In this document: positions 40,131 to 51,575 of the stretch, in pieces
How positions within the stretch are numbered: position 1 is the stretch's first letter
Layout: each line of letters starts with the position of its first letter
Assembly (NCBI RefSeq): GCF_000372725.1
Contig: NW_005197128.1
Location: forward strand, 224,576 to 288,575
Length of the DNA: 64,000 bases
Direction: 5' to 3'
Source of the DNA: Emiliania huxleyi CCMP1516
Lineage: Eukaryota > Haptophyta > Isochrysidales > Noelaerhabdaceae
Translations under genes and position numbers: made by a program
The notes under the pieces: generated by a model
Database searches by the model: none
Told to the model about the DNA's origin: nothing
Seen by the model: only the letters and a program-made list of their open reading frames with translations

Positions 40131-41530
40131 TTAGGGCATGGAACCCTCTTCAGTAGGGCCGTGCGGTCGACGCTGCCGCGCGCGACTTTGCGCGCGAGGC
40201 GGCGCAGCTTGAGAACGGCGGTGGGCGAGAAGCCGCCGCCGACGTCTCGTGGAGCAGCAGGTTGAAGTTGTTCCGCTTGACAAAGATCGCGTCGTGGTAG
40301 AAACCGCGATGCGCCTTGACGTAGCCGTGGCCGTTCTTGTGGGAGAAGGGTTGGCCGGGCTGTGCCCGCGCGCCTTGCAGCCCATGTTCAGGCGACGGGC
40401 CTTCTCCGCTTGGCCAACGGAGGCGGGCGTGCCGCCGCTCGAGGCGTTGCCAACGCCCGTCGAGGAGGTCTTGAGTGAGGAGGGGCGTCCAGAGCTTGAC
40501 TTCATTCACTTCATCGCATCCCCCCGGCCCTGCATGGGGTTCTGCGAGGTCGACCTTGTACCCCTCATTGTACTGCCGGGTGAGCTCCGGTTTCTCCTTG
40601 TCACCGTGCACGACCGGCGCGTTAGCCGGGGCGCGCATCGCGTCCGCCCAGGCGGCGAGGACGCCGTCGTGGGGCCGCCGGTGGTGGGCCTTGTTGTAAA
40701 GGTAGTCGCCGAAGAAAAATCGACAGGCATGCCCCGCTCGAGCGCGACCCGAAGGGTGGGAAGCGCCGCGGAGAGCCAAAGGCCGAGCTTCCGCTGGAGC
40801 TCCTCCTGGAGGGTGTCGGAGGAGAGGGCGGTGGCGTACGTACCGTCGACACGGACATCGAGGGCCTTGCCGGCGAAAGGCGTTGAGGCGGAGATGAGGC
40901 GCGTGGCCTCGCGGTTGTTGACGGCGCTGTCTCCGAGGGACGGGTTGTTCTTGACGTGCACATCCCGCGCCTTGACGAGCTCCTGGTGCGCGTACCAGTC
41001 CTTGTGATTCTTGATGGCAGCGAGCGCCCGCGGCCGCGGGTACGTGGATTTGCAAGTGCCATTGAGAATCGCGTCGGTAGCTGGAAGGGACTCGGGCTCG
41101 GGGAGCGGGATGCGCTCTTGGGGTAAAACTCAGTCAGGTAGCCGCCGCGGACGGTGTAGTAGCTAGTACTTGTTTTTGTCGCGGGCGGCGCGCTTCTCGC
41201 ACACCTCCTTCCAGTCCGAGAGGGCGGACTCATAGGTGGCGATAGTTGCGGCGATGGCGGGGTACTTGGACGCACCTCCCTCGTCGAGGGCGAGAAGTCG
41301 GGGTTGTGGGCGACGAGGGTGCGCCACTTCTTGAGGAGCGACATGGAGAAGTCGCTGTCGGCTCGCGTGAAGGCGGTGTCGATGTTGCACCCGCCCATCT
41401 CGGTCGGCAGCTGTGCCTGGAGCCACGCGAGGTCGCGGAGCGCCTGGGGCGAGGCGTCGGCGCGAGCAATGCTCTCAAAGGACTCATTTTGTTTTTGTTT
41501 TGCACATAACGCAAAAACAAACAAAACACA
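40131..41530 (-). mobile_element. retroelement-like coding debris
   Basis: Broken minus-strand frames read as one protein: ARADASPQALRDLAWLQAQL, LPTEMGGCNID (resembling the C-terminal end of reverse transcriptases), SALSDWKEVCEKRAARDKNK, DWYAHQELVKARDMHVKN, QEELQRKLGLWLSAALPTLR, DGVLAAWADAMRAP, and later GHGYVKAHRGFYHDAIFVKR. Frames change at least three times, so it is inactive. A piece (about 40405-40500) recurs at 55622-55712. The motif TTTTTAGCAATACCAAA flanks it at 40111 and again at 41792 and, inverted, near 58940. Assignment to a specific retroelement clade is not possible by eye. Confidence 0.5.
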
Positions 41531-43967
41531 AATCTCTCTAAACGCACAACCCCGGGCCCCGAAATCGCACAGTGACAGTCAGATTGTCGTTCACCACACG
41601 CAGCAGATCTCCATGGCGGCGGTGGCGGGCGACGCCGACAACATCAACAAGCAGGCGCGCTAGACGCGCATCAACTGGGAACTGGCTCAAGTCCCCTTTA
41701 AGCGGGCCAACTGGGTCAAGAACAAGCAACTTCGGCAAACGGCCTCTTGTCCTCGGCCCCAGTGGGGGGTGTCTGCGCCGCCTAGCTCTGAGAGATTTTT
41801 AGCAATACCAAACGGGCACCTCCACCCTTCACCACCCTTCACGTACGGATCATGTAGTCCCCACAATCGCGGTCGTGGGATCACTTGTCATTCATGTGAG
41901 AGAGTCTTGTTAGTAGAGCCGGGCACTTGGAGCACTTGGAGTGCAGTCATTAGCCTCACATCCAGGGCCGAGAAGCACTTGGAGCACTTGGAGTGCGGTC
42001 ATCAACCTCACGCCCAGGACCGGGGAGCTAAGAAGCGCACCCAGTTGGCCGGACGCTCGGCATCGGGCTACGGGCTAGAGAGCCCTGACCCCTAGCTAGG
42101 GGGGGTGCGCGTTCGCAGGGCCATAACACGGGTCTCCGAGGGTTGGTTCTGCGCTTTGGGTTTCCCCTAGCTGCGCGGAACGCCCCCTCTACTCGGAGCT
42201 AAAGAATACTCTCCGAGGGTTGGCTCCGTGTACCAGGTTTCCCCTTAACTGCAGAACGCCGCCCCTCTACTCGGAGCTAGTGATACGAGAATACGTACTG
42301 CCCCCACGCAGTACCTGTACTACTCGACGATAATACAAGAGTACGCAGCTGCGAGGTACCTATAAAGAAACAGCGAGGCAAAGTTCGGCGGCTATGATAA
42401 ACCGAAAGTTGTCGTAAAACGCGGGCGAAAGCAAAGCAGAGGGCGGGCGCTTTTTGCCGCAGCGATGCCCGCAGCCTGTCGAGCAGCTTCCGCGGCGCCC
42501 ATGCGCCGCGGGGTTGACCGACAGCCGCGCCTCTCGCGCCTCCCGTGCCACGCGCGGCGACGCGCACCCTGCGCGCCAGTCGGCGCATTGGCAGTACTGC
42601 ACCAGCCAGCACGGCGTGGAGCAATGCATCCAGGGCATTGTGCTGGGCGCCAACCAGCATGCCTCAGGACAGAGCAAGGGAGCATGCTGCGCACCCTGGC
42701 GCAGCGCCAGCTCGCCTCCAAACAGGCACTCTTACCACTGCACAGCCGCCCACGAGCGCCCGCAGCTGCACTGCTCAACACTGAAGCTCAGGAGCCTCCC
42801 CTTGTTGTCGCAGCTTTGTGCAGTGCAGCGTGCGAGCAGCGCAGCGCCAGGCCGACCCCTGGCACGCCCGGGCGGCTGTGGGACGGAGGCCCGCCGAGCG
42901 AGTGCGAGCCGCATCGGCGGCCATGTCTCCTGCCGCCGCGAGCGAGCGGCGCAAAGAGGCAGCGTCGCGCATGCTTACCACCCAAGACAGCTTGGAGAGC
43001 TCCCGGTAACGCTACATTTCGTAACGATGGTCGCTATTGGCCATCTGCCTCCTGTAGCCTCTGTTGGGGCGGAATGCGCGGGGTTTTCGGCGCGATGCCT
43101 CCGGCTAGTACACGGTACTGCTCTGCCGCAAACTCTCCTGCGCTCGCGTGACGTGTGGGGCGCACGCACTGCGCTCGAAAGTCGCGATTTGGCAATAGGC
43201 GCTCGAGCCGGCGCGCAGTGGAGGGGGCGCCGCGCAGGGGGATCGGGGGGGGGTGCGAGAGGGGGCGTGGGTCGGGCGCGCACCGGCCGGCTCCGGGAGC
43301 GGCCGTCACGTCGAAGAGGGGACCTGGTGCTGCTCGAATGACGACGCATGCCGCTCTGCTGCGCCGCCGATAGCCCCTCTTCCGAGCCGGCGCGTGGCGG
43401 CGAGCCGCGGCCAGTATCGCTGGTGCGGTGGAGGCGGCAGCTTGCATCGGCCGGCAGCGGGTGCGGCCATCACGTCGATGAGGGGGGGTTGTCGGCGACT
43501 CGTGTGGCTCGAGGCCTACGCTGCGCCGCCCAAGCCCTACTGCCGATCCAGCGCCTGGCGTTTGGGGCGAGCCGCCGTCGTCGCTGATGGTATATGGCGG
43601 CGGCGGCGGCGGCTCGCCCTTCCCTCCGGCCGCAATTCCGATCCCGCCGCGCTCGCGGGAGGTGGCGCGTACACCTTACGCCCTTTCTCCTCAACGGCTA
43701 TCCGTGCTTGCTGTGCCCCTGCGTGGTGTGTTTCAAGTTCTTACAACCCAAGGTGATAGAGGGCAAAAAGATCGATTGCGCTCTTGCCGATCCGCACCTA
43801 CCTAGGCTCTTGGGTGGCGCGCCCCAGCTCTTCACAACGAACCTGGTTCCGTAACGGTCGGCCCTCCAAGCTGCGCATTCGCTTTCTCTTTGGTGTGCCA
43901 GTCCGCCAGTCTGCGCCCGGCCCTTGTCGTGCCAGTGCTGTGAGAGAGGCTTCGTTTGGGACCAAAA
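41531..43967. other. intergenic with repeats, no supported gene
   Basis: Contains repeat R2 inverted (41915-42100) and a tandem pair of about 75-bp units (about 42135-42285) with CTCCGAGGGTTGG and CCCCTCTACTCGGAGCTA. From 42450 to 43960 several long frames exist but none shows domains or convincing splice logic. Confidence 0.5.
41915..42100 (-). repeat. dispersed repeat R2, inverted copy
   Basis: Reverse complement of 6930-7145, with both CCAAGTGCTCCAAGTG motifs and the CCAACTGGGTGCGCTTCTTA block. Confidence 0.75.
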
Positions 43968-45072
43968 ATGCTCGCGACCATCGCGGCCGCTACCTCTGAC
44001 GTCCTCGTCATCGGTGGCACTGGTCTCATGGGCGCGCCGACGGCTGCACGGCTACTCGAGGCTGGCCGGCGCGTCGTCATCATGAGCCGAGGCAAGACGC
44101 AGGGCCAAGGCACCAACGGCCGCCGGCCCACAACGCCAGCTGGCGCCGAAATGCTGCTGTGCGACCGCGACGACGAAGATGCCTTTGTCGCTGCGCTGTG
44201 CTCGCCCGACTGCCCTCGCGTCATCGTTGACTTTACAGCGATGAAGCCATCGCAAGTTCAGAGCGTCCGGCGCGCGCATGAGAAGCTGCCGCTGGCGCAC
44301 TACATCTTCGTCTCGACCAACATGGCTTATCCGGGCGGCGTGGAGCGCATGGATGTCTCCGCGACGGACGGACGCATCGCGGAGAAGTCGGCGCGGCTCG
44401 GCTCAGCGAGCGAGGCGCCGTGCAACTACGGCGGCAACAAGCTCAAGTGCGAGGCGCTGCTTCACCGTTACGCCGCCGCGGCGCCGCCGCTGCGCTCCAC
44501 CGTCGTGCGCCCGCCTGCCGTCGTCGGAGCCGGCTGCGACCCGCGGCACAAGAAGCTGCAGCGGCTCTGGTGCTGCCGGACACTTCCTTGACACCACCGA
44601 CATCTCCGACTGTAGGCACGAGAAGCTGCAGCGGCTGGTGCTCGGCCTGCCGCCGCTGCCAGAAACCAAGGCGCGCCCGCCCGCCGAGCGGCCCGGCCGC
44701 CGCTTCCGCGTCGCGTGCGCAGACGACGTGGCGCAGGTCATCGCGCGGGTCGTCGACCGCCCGCCGCCGCCGACACATGCGTCCGCGCAGCGGCAGGACG
44801 GCGGTGCTTCCGAGGCGTACGAGGCCTTCAACGTTGCCTCGGGCGGGCCGCAAGGGTACGACCTCGACGATTATGTCGCCGCGCTGGCGGCGGCGCTCGG
44901 CCGACCGGTCCCCGAGGTTCCCGAGGCGCCCGAGATGCGCAACTATGAGAAGCAAGGCGTGCTCGACACGACGAGGGCCGAGGAGGAGCTCGGCTTCGTG
45001 CCGACGCAAATGAGCGAGTGGATGGCGGCGACGGTGGCGTGGCACGCGCCGCTGCTCGACGGCTGTAGCTAG
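43968..45072 (+). CDS. NAD(P)-dependent epimerase/dehydratase (short-chain family)
   Basis: Exons 43968-44545 and 44616-45072; 344 aa. DVLVIGGTGLMGAPTAARLL gives the GxxGxxG dinucleotide motif of the extended SDR fold. VDFTAMKPSQV, YIFVSTNMAYPGG, CNYGGNKLKCEALL (YxxxK catalytic pair) and VVRPPAVVGAG follow the family order, and the C-terminal part has FNVASGGPQGYDLDDYVAAL and ELGFVPTQMSEWMA. Resembles sugar-nucleotide epimerases and CSP41-like plastid proteins; substrate not assignable. The single 70-bp GC-AG intron begins with an imperfect copy of the next exon (GCACAAGAAGCTGCAGCGGC against GCACGAGAAGCTGCAGCGGC). A 5' leader with repeats precedes the ATG. Confidence 0.85.
44546..44615 (+). 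repeat. 70-bp intron with exon-start duplication
   Basis: GC donor lies inside a ~27-base imperfect direct repeat of the downstream exon; the remainder contains CGGACACTTCCTTGACACC, similar in flavour to the GACACGTCC intron family. Confidence 0.85.
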
Positions 45073-45224
45073 CACCGCCACCGGAACAGATGCTCTTTAG
45101 GTTTAGCCGTCGCCGCACACAACCCGAACAAACAACACATGTACGTCACATTTATTTCTAAACTTTCGCTGGCTCGCGGCACGCGCCACGGCTAGTTGGC
45201 TCTGGCTCAATGTGACGCCCAAAC

Positions 45225-45310
45225 ACAGAAAAAGAAAGAAAGAAAGAAAACAGACAACCCAAGGGAGGGATGGGAGAACGGCACGCCGCCACCACACAGG
45301 GATTTTAAAA
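45225..45310 (-). repeat. CTTT-tailed repeat, inverted copy
   Basis: Reverse complement of the trailers at 11165-11250 and 11430-11530, including its CTTT tail (seen here as GAAAGAAAGAAAG). Confidence 0.8.
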
Positions 45311-45475
45311 CACAGAAGGCACGTACGAATAAACTTCTGCTATTTCTTTTGGCTGCTGCTGCGAGCCTGCCCGAGCCCCTTCTCCATGTGAGGCCACGCT
45401 GCCCCCCCACACGACGTTGCCACACCGCATTACTGTGCGCGCCACCCCACGCCGCGCAGGGCTAGGAGGGGGCGT

Positions 45476-45561
45476 AGGGACTGCCGCACCGGCGCACGCA
45501 AGAAGGGCTCCACGCCGCAGCAGCGGGATGACGTGATCCGTGGCATTCGGAAAGAGCGCAA

Positions 45562-45596
<35 letters not shown>

Positions 45597-45992
45597 AACC
45601 GGCGGTGGCTGTGGCGGTGGCGCGGCCGGAGGCGTCCGCGGTGCGCGTGAGAGGCACAGGCGGCTCCTCGCGGCCAGGGCGGGTTGCGGCGACCGCCGCG
45701 CTGCTGGAGGGGCAGCCTGCGGTGCGCTCCCCCCCCCGTCCCCGCCTGGAAGCCCGTGCGGTCCGTCGGCCCACGCCGGCACCTCCTGCACAGCGCCTGC
45801 TGCCCCACCTCCTTTGGCAGCGCCTCCCTCCATTCCACACACTGGCCTCCCCTCCGGTCCCTGCAGGACCCGGGCGGCAGCAGCGCCGCCAGCCGCGCCC
45901 TGGACATGCTGCGTACGGAACTCACTGCGAGCGCCGCGGCGACGCGGCGAGCATACGCGCAGGCCGGAAGCGAGGCGGCAGCTGTCGGTTGA
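45476..45992 (+). CDS. partial hypothetical protein, Ala-rich
   Basis: Two exons fit in phase: about 45476-45721 (after a TAG acceptor, reading TGARKKGSTPQQRDDVIRGI and RKERKAAAA) and 45867-45992 (DPGGSSAASRALDMLRTELT to a stop). The intron 45722-45866 is GT-AG with a pyrimidine-rich body. The Ala/Val/Arg-rich middle and helical C-terminus show no known domain. 5' exons are not found; upstream lies the CTTT-tailed repeat, so the gene may be truncated. Strand is supported by splice signals only. Confidence 0.4.
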
Positions 45993-46263
45993 GTCAGCTG
46001 AATTCCGCATGTTCGAGACGGCGCGTCAGCGGTCAGGTCGTTGCACAGTTGTGTTTGATCAGCTATGATAATGGGAGGAAGGAAATGATAGAGGAAGAAG
46101 AGACCGAGCGATTGACATCTTTAGCGTTTGATGCGGGACTTTACGTATATGCGGCGCGGGCGCGCGGGTAGACCCAAGTGCCAAGACCGGGTCGGCGGGT
46201 CGGCGCGGTCATCGTCGGCTTCTCCGCCCTCCTCAGCGACCTGTTGCACAGCCGCCGCCGATT

Positions 46264-46647
46264 TTAGCCAGAGCCATCGCTCCCGCCGCCCTCTGGCTCG
46301 GCCTGCGCCGGCGAGCAGGGTCGATCGCACGGGCCGGCGTCGCCCTCCTCATCCGAGCTCTCGTCAAACGCCTTTGGCCGGTGGTACTGGCAGCAGCACT
46401 TGGACTTTTTCCGCCCGAGGTCCTGCCGAAGGGGCGGGCGGAATGGGCGATTACGCGCGCGGCATGGCGCGATCGCGCGCGCGGCCCTGAAGCGCGCCTC
46501 GTTATCCACCACATCCTCCGCAAACCTCACCCTCCGGCGGCGCGCCGTGCGCAGCTTCAGCGTGAGATGTGCCGGCGCGGTCAGGAACTCGGTCGCTGTG
46601 ACGCAGGTGGTGAGGCTCGCGCTGCTGCTCGTCGCCGCCGTGCTCAT
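46264..46647 (-). CDS. protein phosphatase 1 regulatory subunit 11 (inhibitor-3/Ypi1) homologue
   Basis: Exons 46647-46498 and 46422-46264; 102 aa. LTLKLRTARRRRVRFAEDVV is the PP1-docking region (RVRF is the RVxF motif), then DNEDLGRKKSKCCCQYHRPK and AFDESSDEE match the conserved core of PPP1R11/Ypi1: VDNE, the SKCCC cysteine cluster and the acidic serine stretch. Family members bind and inhibit PP1; the human protein also has ubiquitin-ligase activity. The 75-bp intron uses a GC donor after AACGAG and joins NE to DLGRKK in phase 0. Length is close to the family norm. Very confident in identity. Confidence 0.9.
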   Translation of the reverse strand: MSTAATSSSASLTTCVTATEFLTAPAHLTLKLRTARRRRVRFAEDVVDNEARFRAARAIAPCRARNRPFRPPLRQDLGRKKSKCCCQYHRPKAFDESSDEEGDAGPCDRPCSPAQAEPEGGGSDGSG

Positions 46648-46807
46648 GGCGCGTCTCAATCAAGTCGGAAGCCTCTTGTTCTTGCTCGGGGGCTAGCGGA
46701 TCTAGCGGCGCGTCGAAGGGTAGCAAAGAAAAAGCTCAACAGGGCAGGCCCCCGAAAAAGCCACTGATGCCACCGGCCGGCCTATCCACTGGGATTTCAT
46801 CGGCCGT

Positions 46808-47101
46808 TTGGAGAACTTTAAGCCATATCTGCTGCGCGCGGCGGCTCGCTTCCCCTCCCTCTTGAACTATGTGCTACACGTTTATGACAGCAGCCCCCAT
46901 GGCGCACAGAATAACAAGCACGGCGGGAGTGAAGAGGAGCAGCAGCTTCTGCGCCGTGCCGTGCTTGATGACCCCGAGACGGCGTGCAACTTTTGCTACG
47001 TGCACACGCAAGACTACGTATGTCTAGGCTACGAGCTGCCTGCCGAGTGTGGCGCGTGCCCTCCTCCTCCGAAGCGATTTCCCTCCAAGTATCCAAAATA
47101 A
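46808..47101 (+). CDS. small hypothetical protein
   Basis: 97 codons from ATG 46808: MENFKPYLLRAAARFPSLLN, VLHVYDSSPHGAQNNKHGG, CNFCYVHTQDYVCLGYELP, then CGACPPPPKRFPSKYPK. Composition is protein-like (Tyr, Asn, Cys present in a GC-rich genome), but no domain is recognised and the strand is not certain. Confidence 0.3.
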   Translation: MENFKPYLLRAAARFPSLLNYVLHVYDSSPHGAQNNKHGGSEEEQQLLRRAVLDDPETACNFCYVHTQDYVCLGYELPAECGACPPPPKRFPSKYPK

Positions 47102-47526
47102 TCAGCACTAGAGTCCCTGCCGTGTGGCCTCCACGGCACTGTGACACCGCGCCGCGGCGGCCTCGCTCGGGAGAGGCTATTTCGGACAGATCACACACCT
47201 GTTATATTGAGAAACACACGTGCTATGGCGCTGCGCGCTGGTCTAACGTCTATGAGAGGTTGGGGTGTGAGCCCTGTGGAGCTGTGCCCTGGCGCCCGGA
47301 GGCCCTGGGTGCTGGGAATGGGGACTACCCACGTGGGCCTAGAAGGCCCGCGCGCAGGGTTCACACAAAAACACAATGACACTGGGTCCCACGAAGGCGA
47401 ATGCGATGACGGGGCCTCTAGTGTGTGAGCTCTAGCTAGTGAGCTCACTCATACGCACGCACGCAGATAGATCGCTACTAGGATTCGAGGCGGAATTTCA
47501 CGCGGCGAACACCAAGAAATCAGAGT
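47102..47526. other. no supported gene
   Basis: Between the small ORF and the GH43 stop codon; nothing recognised. Confidence 0.5.
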
Positions 47527-49779
47527 TCACGGGTGCCGCTGCGCAAGCCGAGGCGCGGTTGGGGTGCCCACCGTGCGCCCGCCCTCGTTGAAGGCGTCGA
47601 CAACAAAGTCATACTCGACTCCAGCGGACAGCGCGCGCGTCTCCAGCGACGTTGCCCCGCCGTACACCTGGTAACTATGAAACTGGCCGGGGGCGCCGCG
47701 CTCGCCGAAGCGCACCACGTACCACTCCGCCCGTGCCGCCGCGTCCCACGCAACGCTGGCGCGCCGTGCGTCGGCGCTGTCGCGGGTCACTCGCGGCGCG
47801 CCGACCCTCGCCGGCGGCTTGACGGCGGCGGTCGTGCCGAATATGCGGAGGTCGGAGAGGCCAAACGCGGCGCCGGCGGGCGTGTGCGCCGAGGTGACCC
47901 GGAGGTGGCGCAGCGACAGCGGCTGGAGGAGCGCGACGTAGTCGTGCGGCGAGTCGCGCCCGCCCTCCCTGCGGTCGAGTTCGGGTACCACCGCCCACCG
48001 CACGCCGTCCGCCGACGCCTCGCAGTAGTACCGGCACGCGTCGCGGAGCGGGAGGCGTCCCGTCTGCTTGGCGCCCACCTGGTGGGCCAGGAGGTGGGTG
48101 GTGTGTTGCGAGGCGGCGGGCGAAGGAAGGCGGCGGCGGTGAGAGAGGGCGGTGGTGGCAAAGGGGGCATCGAAGCGTGTCAGGCGTCGCCTCAGCAAAG
48201 TTGAGCTGCACCGCGTAGGCTGTCGCGTTGGCGCCCAAATCCACCGCCAGCCACTCCCCCGCAGCGCCGGTCTCCGCTGACCAGCACGTGCGGATGTCCT
48301 CGTCGAAGGCGCGCGACGGGGCGTTGGCGCCGGAAGTGGAGCTGGCTGTGGCCGGCTTGTGGAGTGACAAAAGCTGCCAGTCGGGGCGCCTAGTGGCAGG
48401 TGGAGGAAGGTCGGCATCCCATGGTGGCACGAGCAGGGGCGCAGGAGCCTTCCATGGCCAACGTTTAGGTGCTCATTCTCTATGTGTCGGTGTCTGTGTG
48501 ACTGCGTGCGAGATTTGCCTGCCGTCGACACCAACGGGGAAGTCGCCGAGGTACGTGTCCGCGTTCATCCACTCGCCCTGCACGTGCACCGGGTTGATGA
48601 CGAGTCGGCGGATGTGCCTCGCGATGACGGCGATGGTGACGTGCCACAATCCGCCGTCGAGGCCGCGGAAGATGCTGCCATGCCCCGCGCCTCGCATGAA
48701 GCCCGTCGGCTTGGCGGAGAAAGGCGAGACGGCCGAGTACTTGCTGTGGTGGCTGTGGCCTAGGTCGCGGAGGCTCTTCGCCACAAAGAAGCCGTCGCTG
48801 TACGTGAAGAATTGCGTGCCGGGCGAGGCATACTGGAGGAAGTATACGTCGCCCACCTTGGTTATCCACGGACCCTCCACATACGGAGCAAGTCTGTAGT
48901 CGTCGTTGCCGTTGCCGCTCACCTCCCACCCGTTCCGCGCGGCGTCGGCGAACGCCACCGCGCTGTGGTGCGAGACCTCCCTCCACCCCCGCGCCGGGTC
49001 GAGCTCGACGACGTGCGACGCGTTGCCCCCACCTGTCGGGCCCCAAGTCTGGTGGGAACCGTACGCCAGGTACACTCTTCCATCGTCGTCGAGGAAGAGC
49101 GCCGGGTCGGCGTACGAGGGCAGGGTCGCCACCTCCCGCCACTCGCCCTTGAACGGGTCGTCGGTGGTATACAGCGCTCTCGAGTGCGACGCGGTGAAGA
49201 AGAGCCGGCCCTCCATCTGCATCACCGTCGGCGCGTAGTCGTCGACTGGGAGGCCTACGGGACGTGTCGGGGACACGTCGTGGACGAGTCCCGGACATGG
49301 CGGCGAAATCGTCGGTCGGGAGCGCCAGTCGGCACGATGAGGGACCACCGGACCAGGTCGTTGGACGCGTAGTACCCGCCATTCTTGGACAGGAAGAGCA
49401 AGTACCGCCCGCCGAATACCACCATGGTCGGGTCCGCCCCTTCGCGGAACGACTCCCCCGTGGTGGGCTGGAAACGGTACGGCAGATCGATCGGGTTGCA
49501 GAACGTCGGCGCTGCGGCGGCCGCCCGGCCCACGGCCTCGGCGGCGGCGGCGGCGGTATGGCTCTCGAGAAGCCCACGCGCGCGCCGCTCGGCAACCGCC
49601 GCACGCCGCGGTGCAGCGGCCGAACCTCTTCCCTCCTGCGCCAATGCCACCGCCTGCCGCAGCGTCGGCTCGAGGCACTGGCAGCGGCCCTGCCCTGTCG
49701 CGCAATGAGACGTGCCTGCGGCAACCGGCAAAGCACGGCGCTGAGCCGTCTCCGCCCGGTTGTTGTTTGGGAGCTGCAT
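47527..49779 (-). CDS. GH43 glycosidase with F5/8-type (CBM32-like) and Fn3-like domains
   Basis: Exons in transcript order: 49779-49326, 49254-48503, 48448-48191, 48078-47527; about 671 aa (the exon end at 48503 could be 48506). GH43 five-blade features: FCNPIDLPYRF, EGADPTMVVFGGRYLLFLSK, DDYAPTVMQMEGRLFFTAS, SYADPALFLDDDGRVYLAYG, APYVEGPWITKVGDVYFLQY, FMRGAGHGSIFRGLDGGLWH. Acidic residues in DPTM, DPALF and VEGPW are the usual catalytic trio. A galactose-binding-like domain (LHKPATASSTSGANAPSRAF to LRIFG) and an Fn3-like module (ADARRASVAWDAAARAEWYV) follow. The family hydrolyses arabinans or xylans outside the cell. A signal peptide is not seen at this start, so a 5' exon may be missing. 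A GH51 gene lies 3 kb upstream on the same strand. Confidence 0.85.
49255..49325 (-). repeat. 71-bp intron, GACACGTCC family, with exon duplication
   Basis: GC-AG intron of the GH43 gene. Its first ~24 bases resemble the start of the next exon; the 3' part reads GACGTGTCCCCGACACGTCC then CGTAG. Confidence 0.8.
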
Positions 49780-49849
49780 GGGCACCCCAGCACCCCCACG
49801 GGTGCCCCGAGGTAGGCTGGGGCCTCGCGGCGTCCAAAGTGCATGGGGA

Positions 49850-51296
49850 GCTTGGGCTGGGCGAGCCGCCTTGGTCTGACTTGTCCCGCACCACCGCGAT
49901 CTCGAAACAGTTCATCGCGGCGTACAAGCACCCCCTCACGGTGCCGCCCTCCCTGCCGCATTGCTCCTCAGTCTTCCCGCTCCTCTCGTCGGGCGGCCTA
50001 CGGGACGCGTCGTGGACGCGTCGTGGGGGGCGAGTCCCGGGCATGTCGGGTCCGCTCCGCTCGTCTCGCGGCCGGAGGCTGCAGAGCTGAAGCCGCTTGA
50101 GGCGGAGGCGGGCTGCCACAGCGGCATACGCCGGCTGGTGGGCGGCGGCCCACGGCGTCACCTACGAGCACGGGGCTTTGCGGCTCGCGTGACAGGATGA
50201 GCCGGCCGGCGGCCGAAGGCGTGAGATTGAGCCGTGTCCCTTGTGCTTGAGAGTGCCATGAACTGGGGTTTCCTCATGCGGGAAGCGAAGCTTGTCTCTG
50301 CTACTGCGGCCGCCTCGATGAAGACGGCCGAGGGAGACAGCTGCGGGATGTGCACGAGGTGGGCCCCGTGCGGCGAGATGAGGACATCCGCCTCGGCGTA
50401 GCGTCTTACCTGGACAGGCGCAGAAGGCGCGGATGGACGGTGCGAGCGCGTGCTGCGAGTTGGGTGCGAGGTCTCCTCACGCCGTTGATGGTCTCGACTC
50501 CTCTCTCTTTTCCTCTCTCCCTCCCTCCCTCCCTCGCTCGCTCGCTCGCTCGCTGCTCTCTTTCTCGGCTCTCTCTCGGCTCTCTCTCGGCTCTCTCTCA
50601 GCTCTCTCCTCTACTGTGCACCTGGTCGCAAAGCGAGTCGGGCCGCTCCGGCAGCCGAACCACCTCGAGGGGAGCCTCTGCAGCCCCGGCAGATCGCAGC
50701 GCGGCGGGCAGGTGCGACCGCAGGGCGGCGATGGTCGCGTTTGACAGACTGCGTCCTCCCACGTGCGGGCCCGGCAGCCGGCACGGGTTCTTGGAGCCGC
50801 CGCCGCCGCGCGGGCGGTCGATGATCCGCACCCGGAGAGGGGCGGAGGGCGGCCGCGAGGAGATGCCGCACCGGCGCCAGACGAGGGCGCGGAACGCTTT
50901 GCCGGTGGCGGCTGTGAAGGTGCCGCGTGTGCCTTGCGGACGGAAGGACCTCCTCTTGAGGCAGCGCGGCGCGTCGGTCGTCCCAAAATACAGCCTCGCA
51001 GTGGGAAAGGCGTAGGCCAGCAGTTCGCGTGTGAGCGGCAAGGCTTCGTACTGCCACCAGATGATCTCCGGAACGATATTGTCCGCAAAGCTCGTCGAGA
51101 TGATAGGATACGTCAGCTCCCGCGTCTGGTGCCCGATGTTAATGACGAATCGCTGCTTGGACGTCGCTCGAGGGAGGCACCGATTCTTGTCATAGGGGCA
51201 AGGGACCGTCCAGCACAGCCCAGGGTCGCTGATTCGCGTGTCACGAGCAACAGCGCCCAGCAGAAGCGCAGGCAGAAGCGCAGAAAGTGTTGCCAT
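49850..51296 (-). CDS. GT61-family glycosyltransferase, 3' end unresolved
   Basis: Exons in transcript order: 51296-50622, 50409-50194, 50161-50073, 49997 to about 49850. Starts MATLSALLPALLLGAVA, a signal or anchor segment. QRFVINIGHQTRELTYPI, LPERPDSLCDQVRRYAEADV and LISPHGAHLVHI match the C-terminal HGA motif of GT61 (xylosyl/arabinosyl transferases) in the Golgi. FIEAAAVAETS follows. Donors GT, GT and GC; the 75-bp third intron starts with a copy of the next exon. The last exon stays open into the GH43 gene in another frame, so the stop or a further splice could not be fixed. The two genes may overlap or be joined. Confidence 0.7.
49998..50072 (-). repeat. 75-bp intron, GACACGTCC family, with exon duplication
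   Basis: Donor-side GGCCGCGAGACGAGCGGAG resembles exon-start GGCCGCCCGACGAGAGGAG. The 3' end matches the GH43 intron: GGGACTCG, then GACGCGTCC units, then CGTAG. Confidence 0.8.
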
Positions 51297-51575
51297 CAAC
51301 CACCCGGCACCTTTTCGGAACACTCAACACGCCGTTCCCAAGACGATCTTTGGACCCCAACCCCCTCACATGCTTCTTTTTTCTCAGGACAGCTTTTCAG
51401 AAGCGCGGCGATCATGGGAAAAATCTTTTTACGGGAACAGACGCCGTTCATGGCGATCCCTTCCGTGTTTCGGCCTTTTTTCACTCATCACCCTCTACTT
51501 TGCCAGCAGACGCCGTTCCCACAGCCAATGGCAACGATCTTTGGACCCCTAAAGAATATATGCCGCATAAATATA
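51297..51575. other. intergenic with duplicated motifs
   Basis: Contains repeated short motifs (GATCTTTGGACCCC at about 51347 and 51536; GACAGCTTTTCAGAAGC at about 51388 and 51583). The second belongs to the 530-bp duplication. No gene. Confidence 0.5.

Noticed and set aside
42454..43341. 295-codon plus-strand frame
   Set aside because: Cys/Arg/Ala-rich chance-type frame with no domain and competing frames on both strands.
48473..50161. 562-codon minus-strand open frame across GT61 and GH43
   Set aside because: It mixes real GT61 and GH43 exons with introns and out-of-frame sequence; each enzyme is recovered only by splicing between frames.
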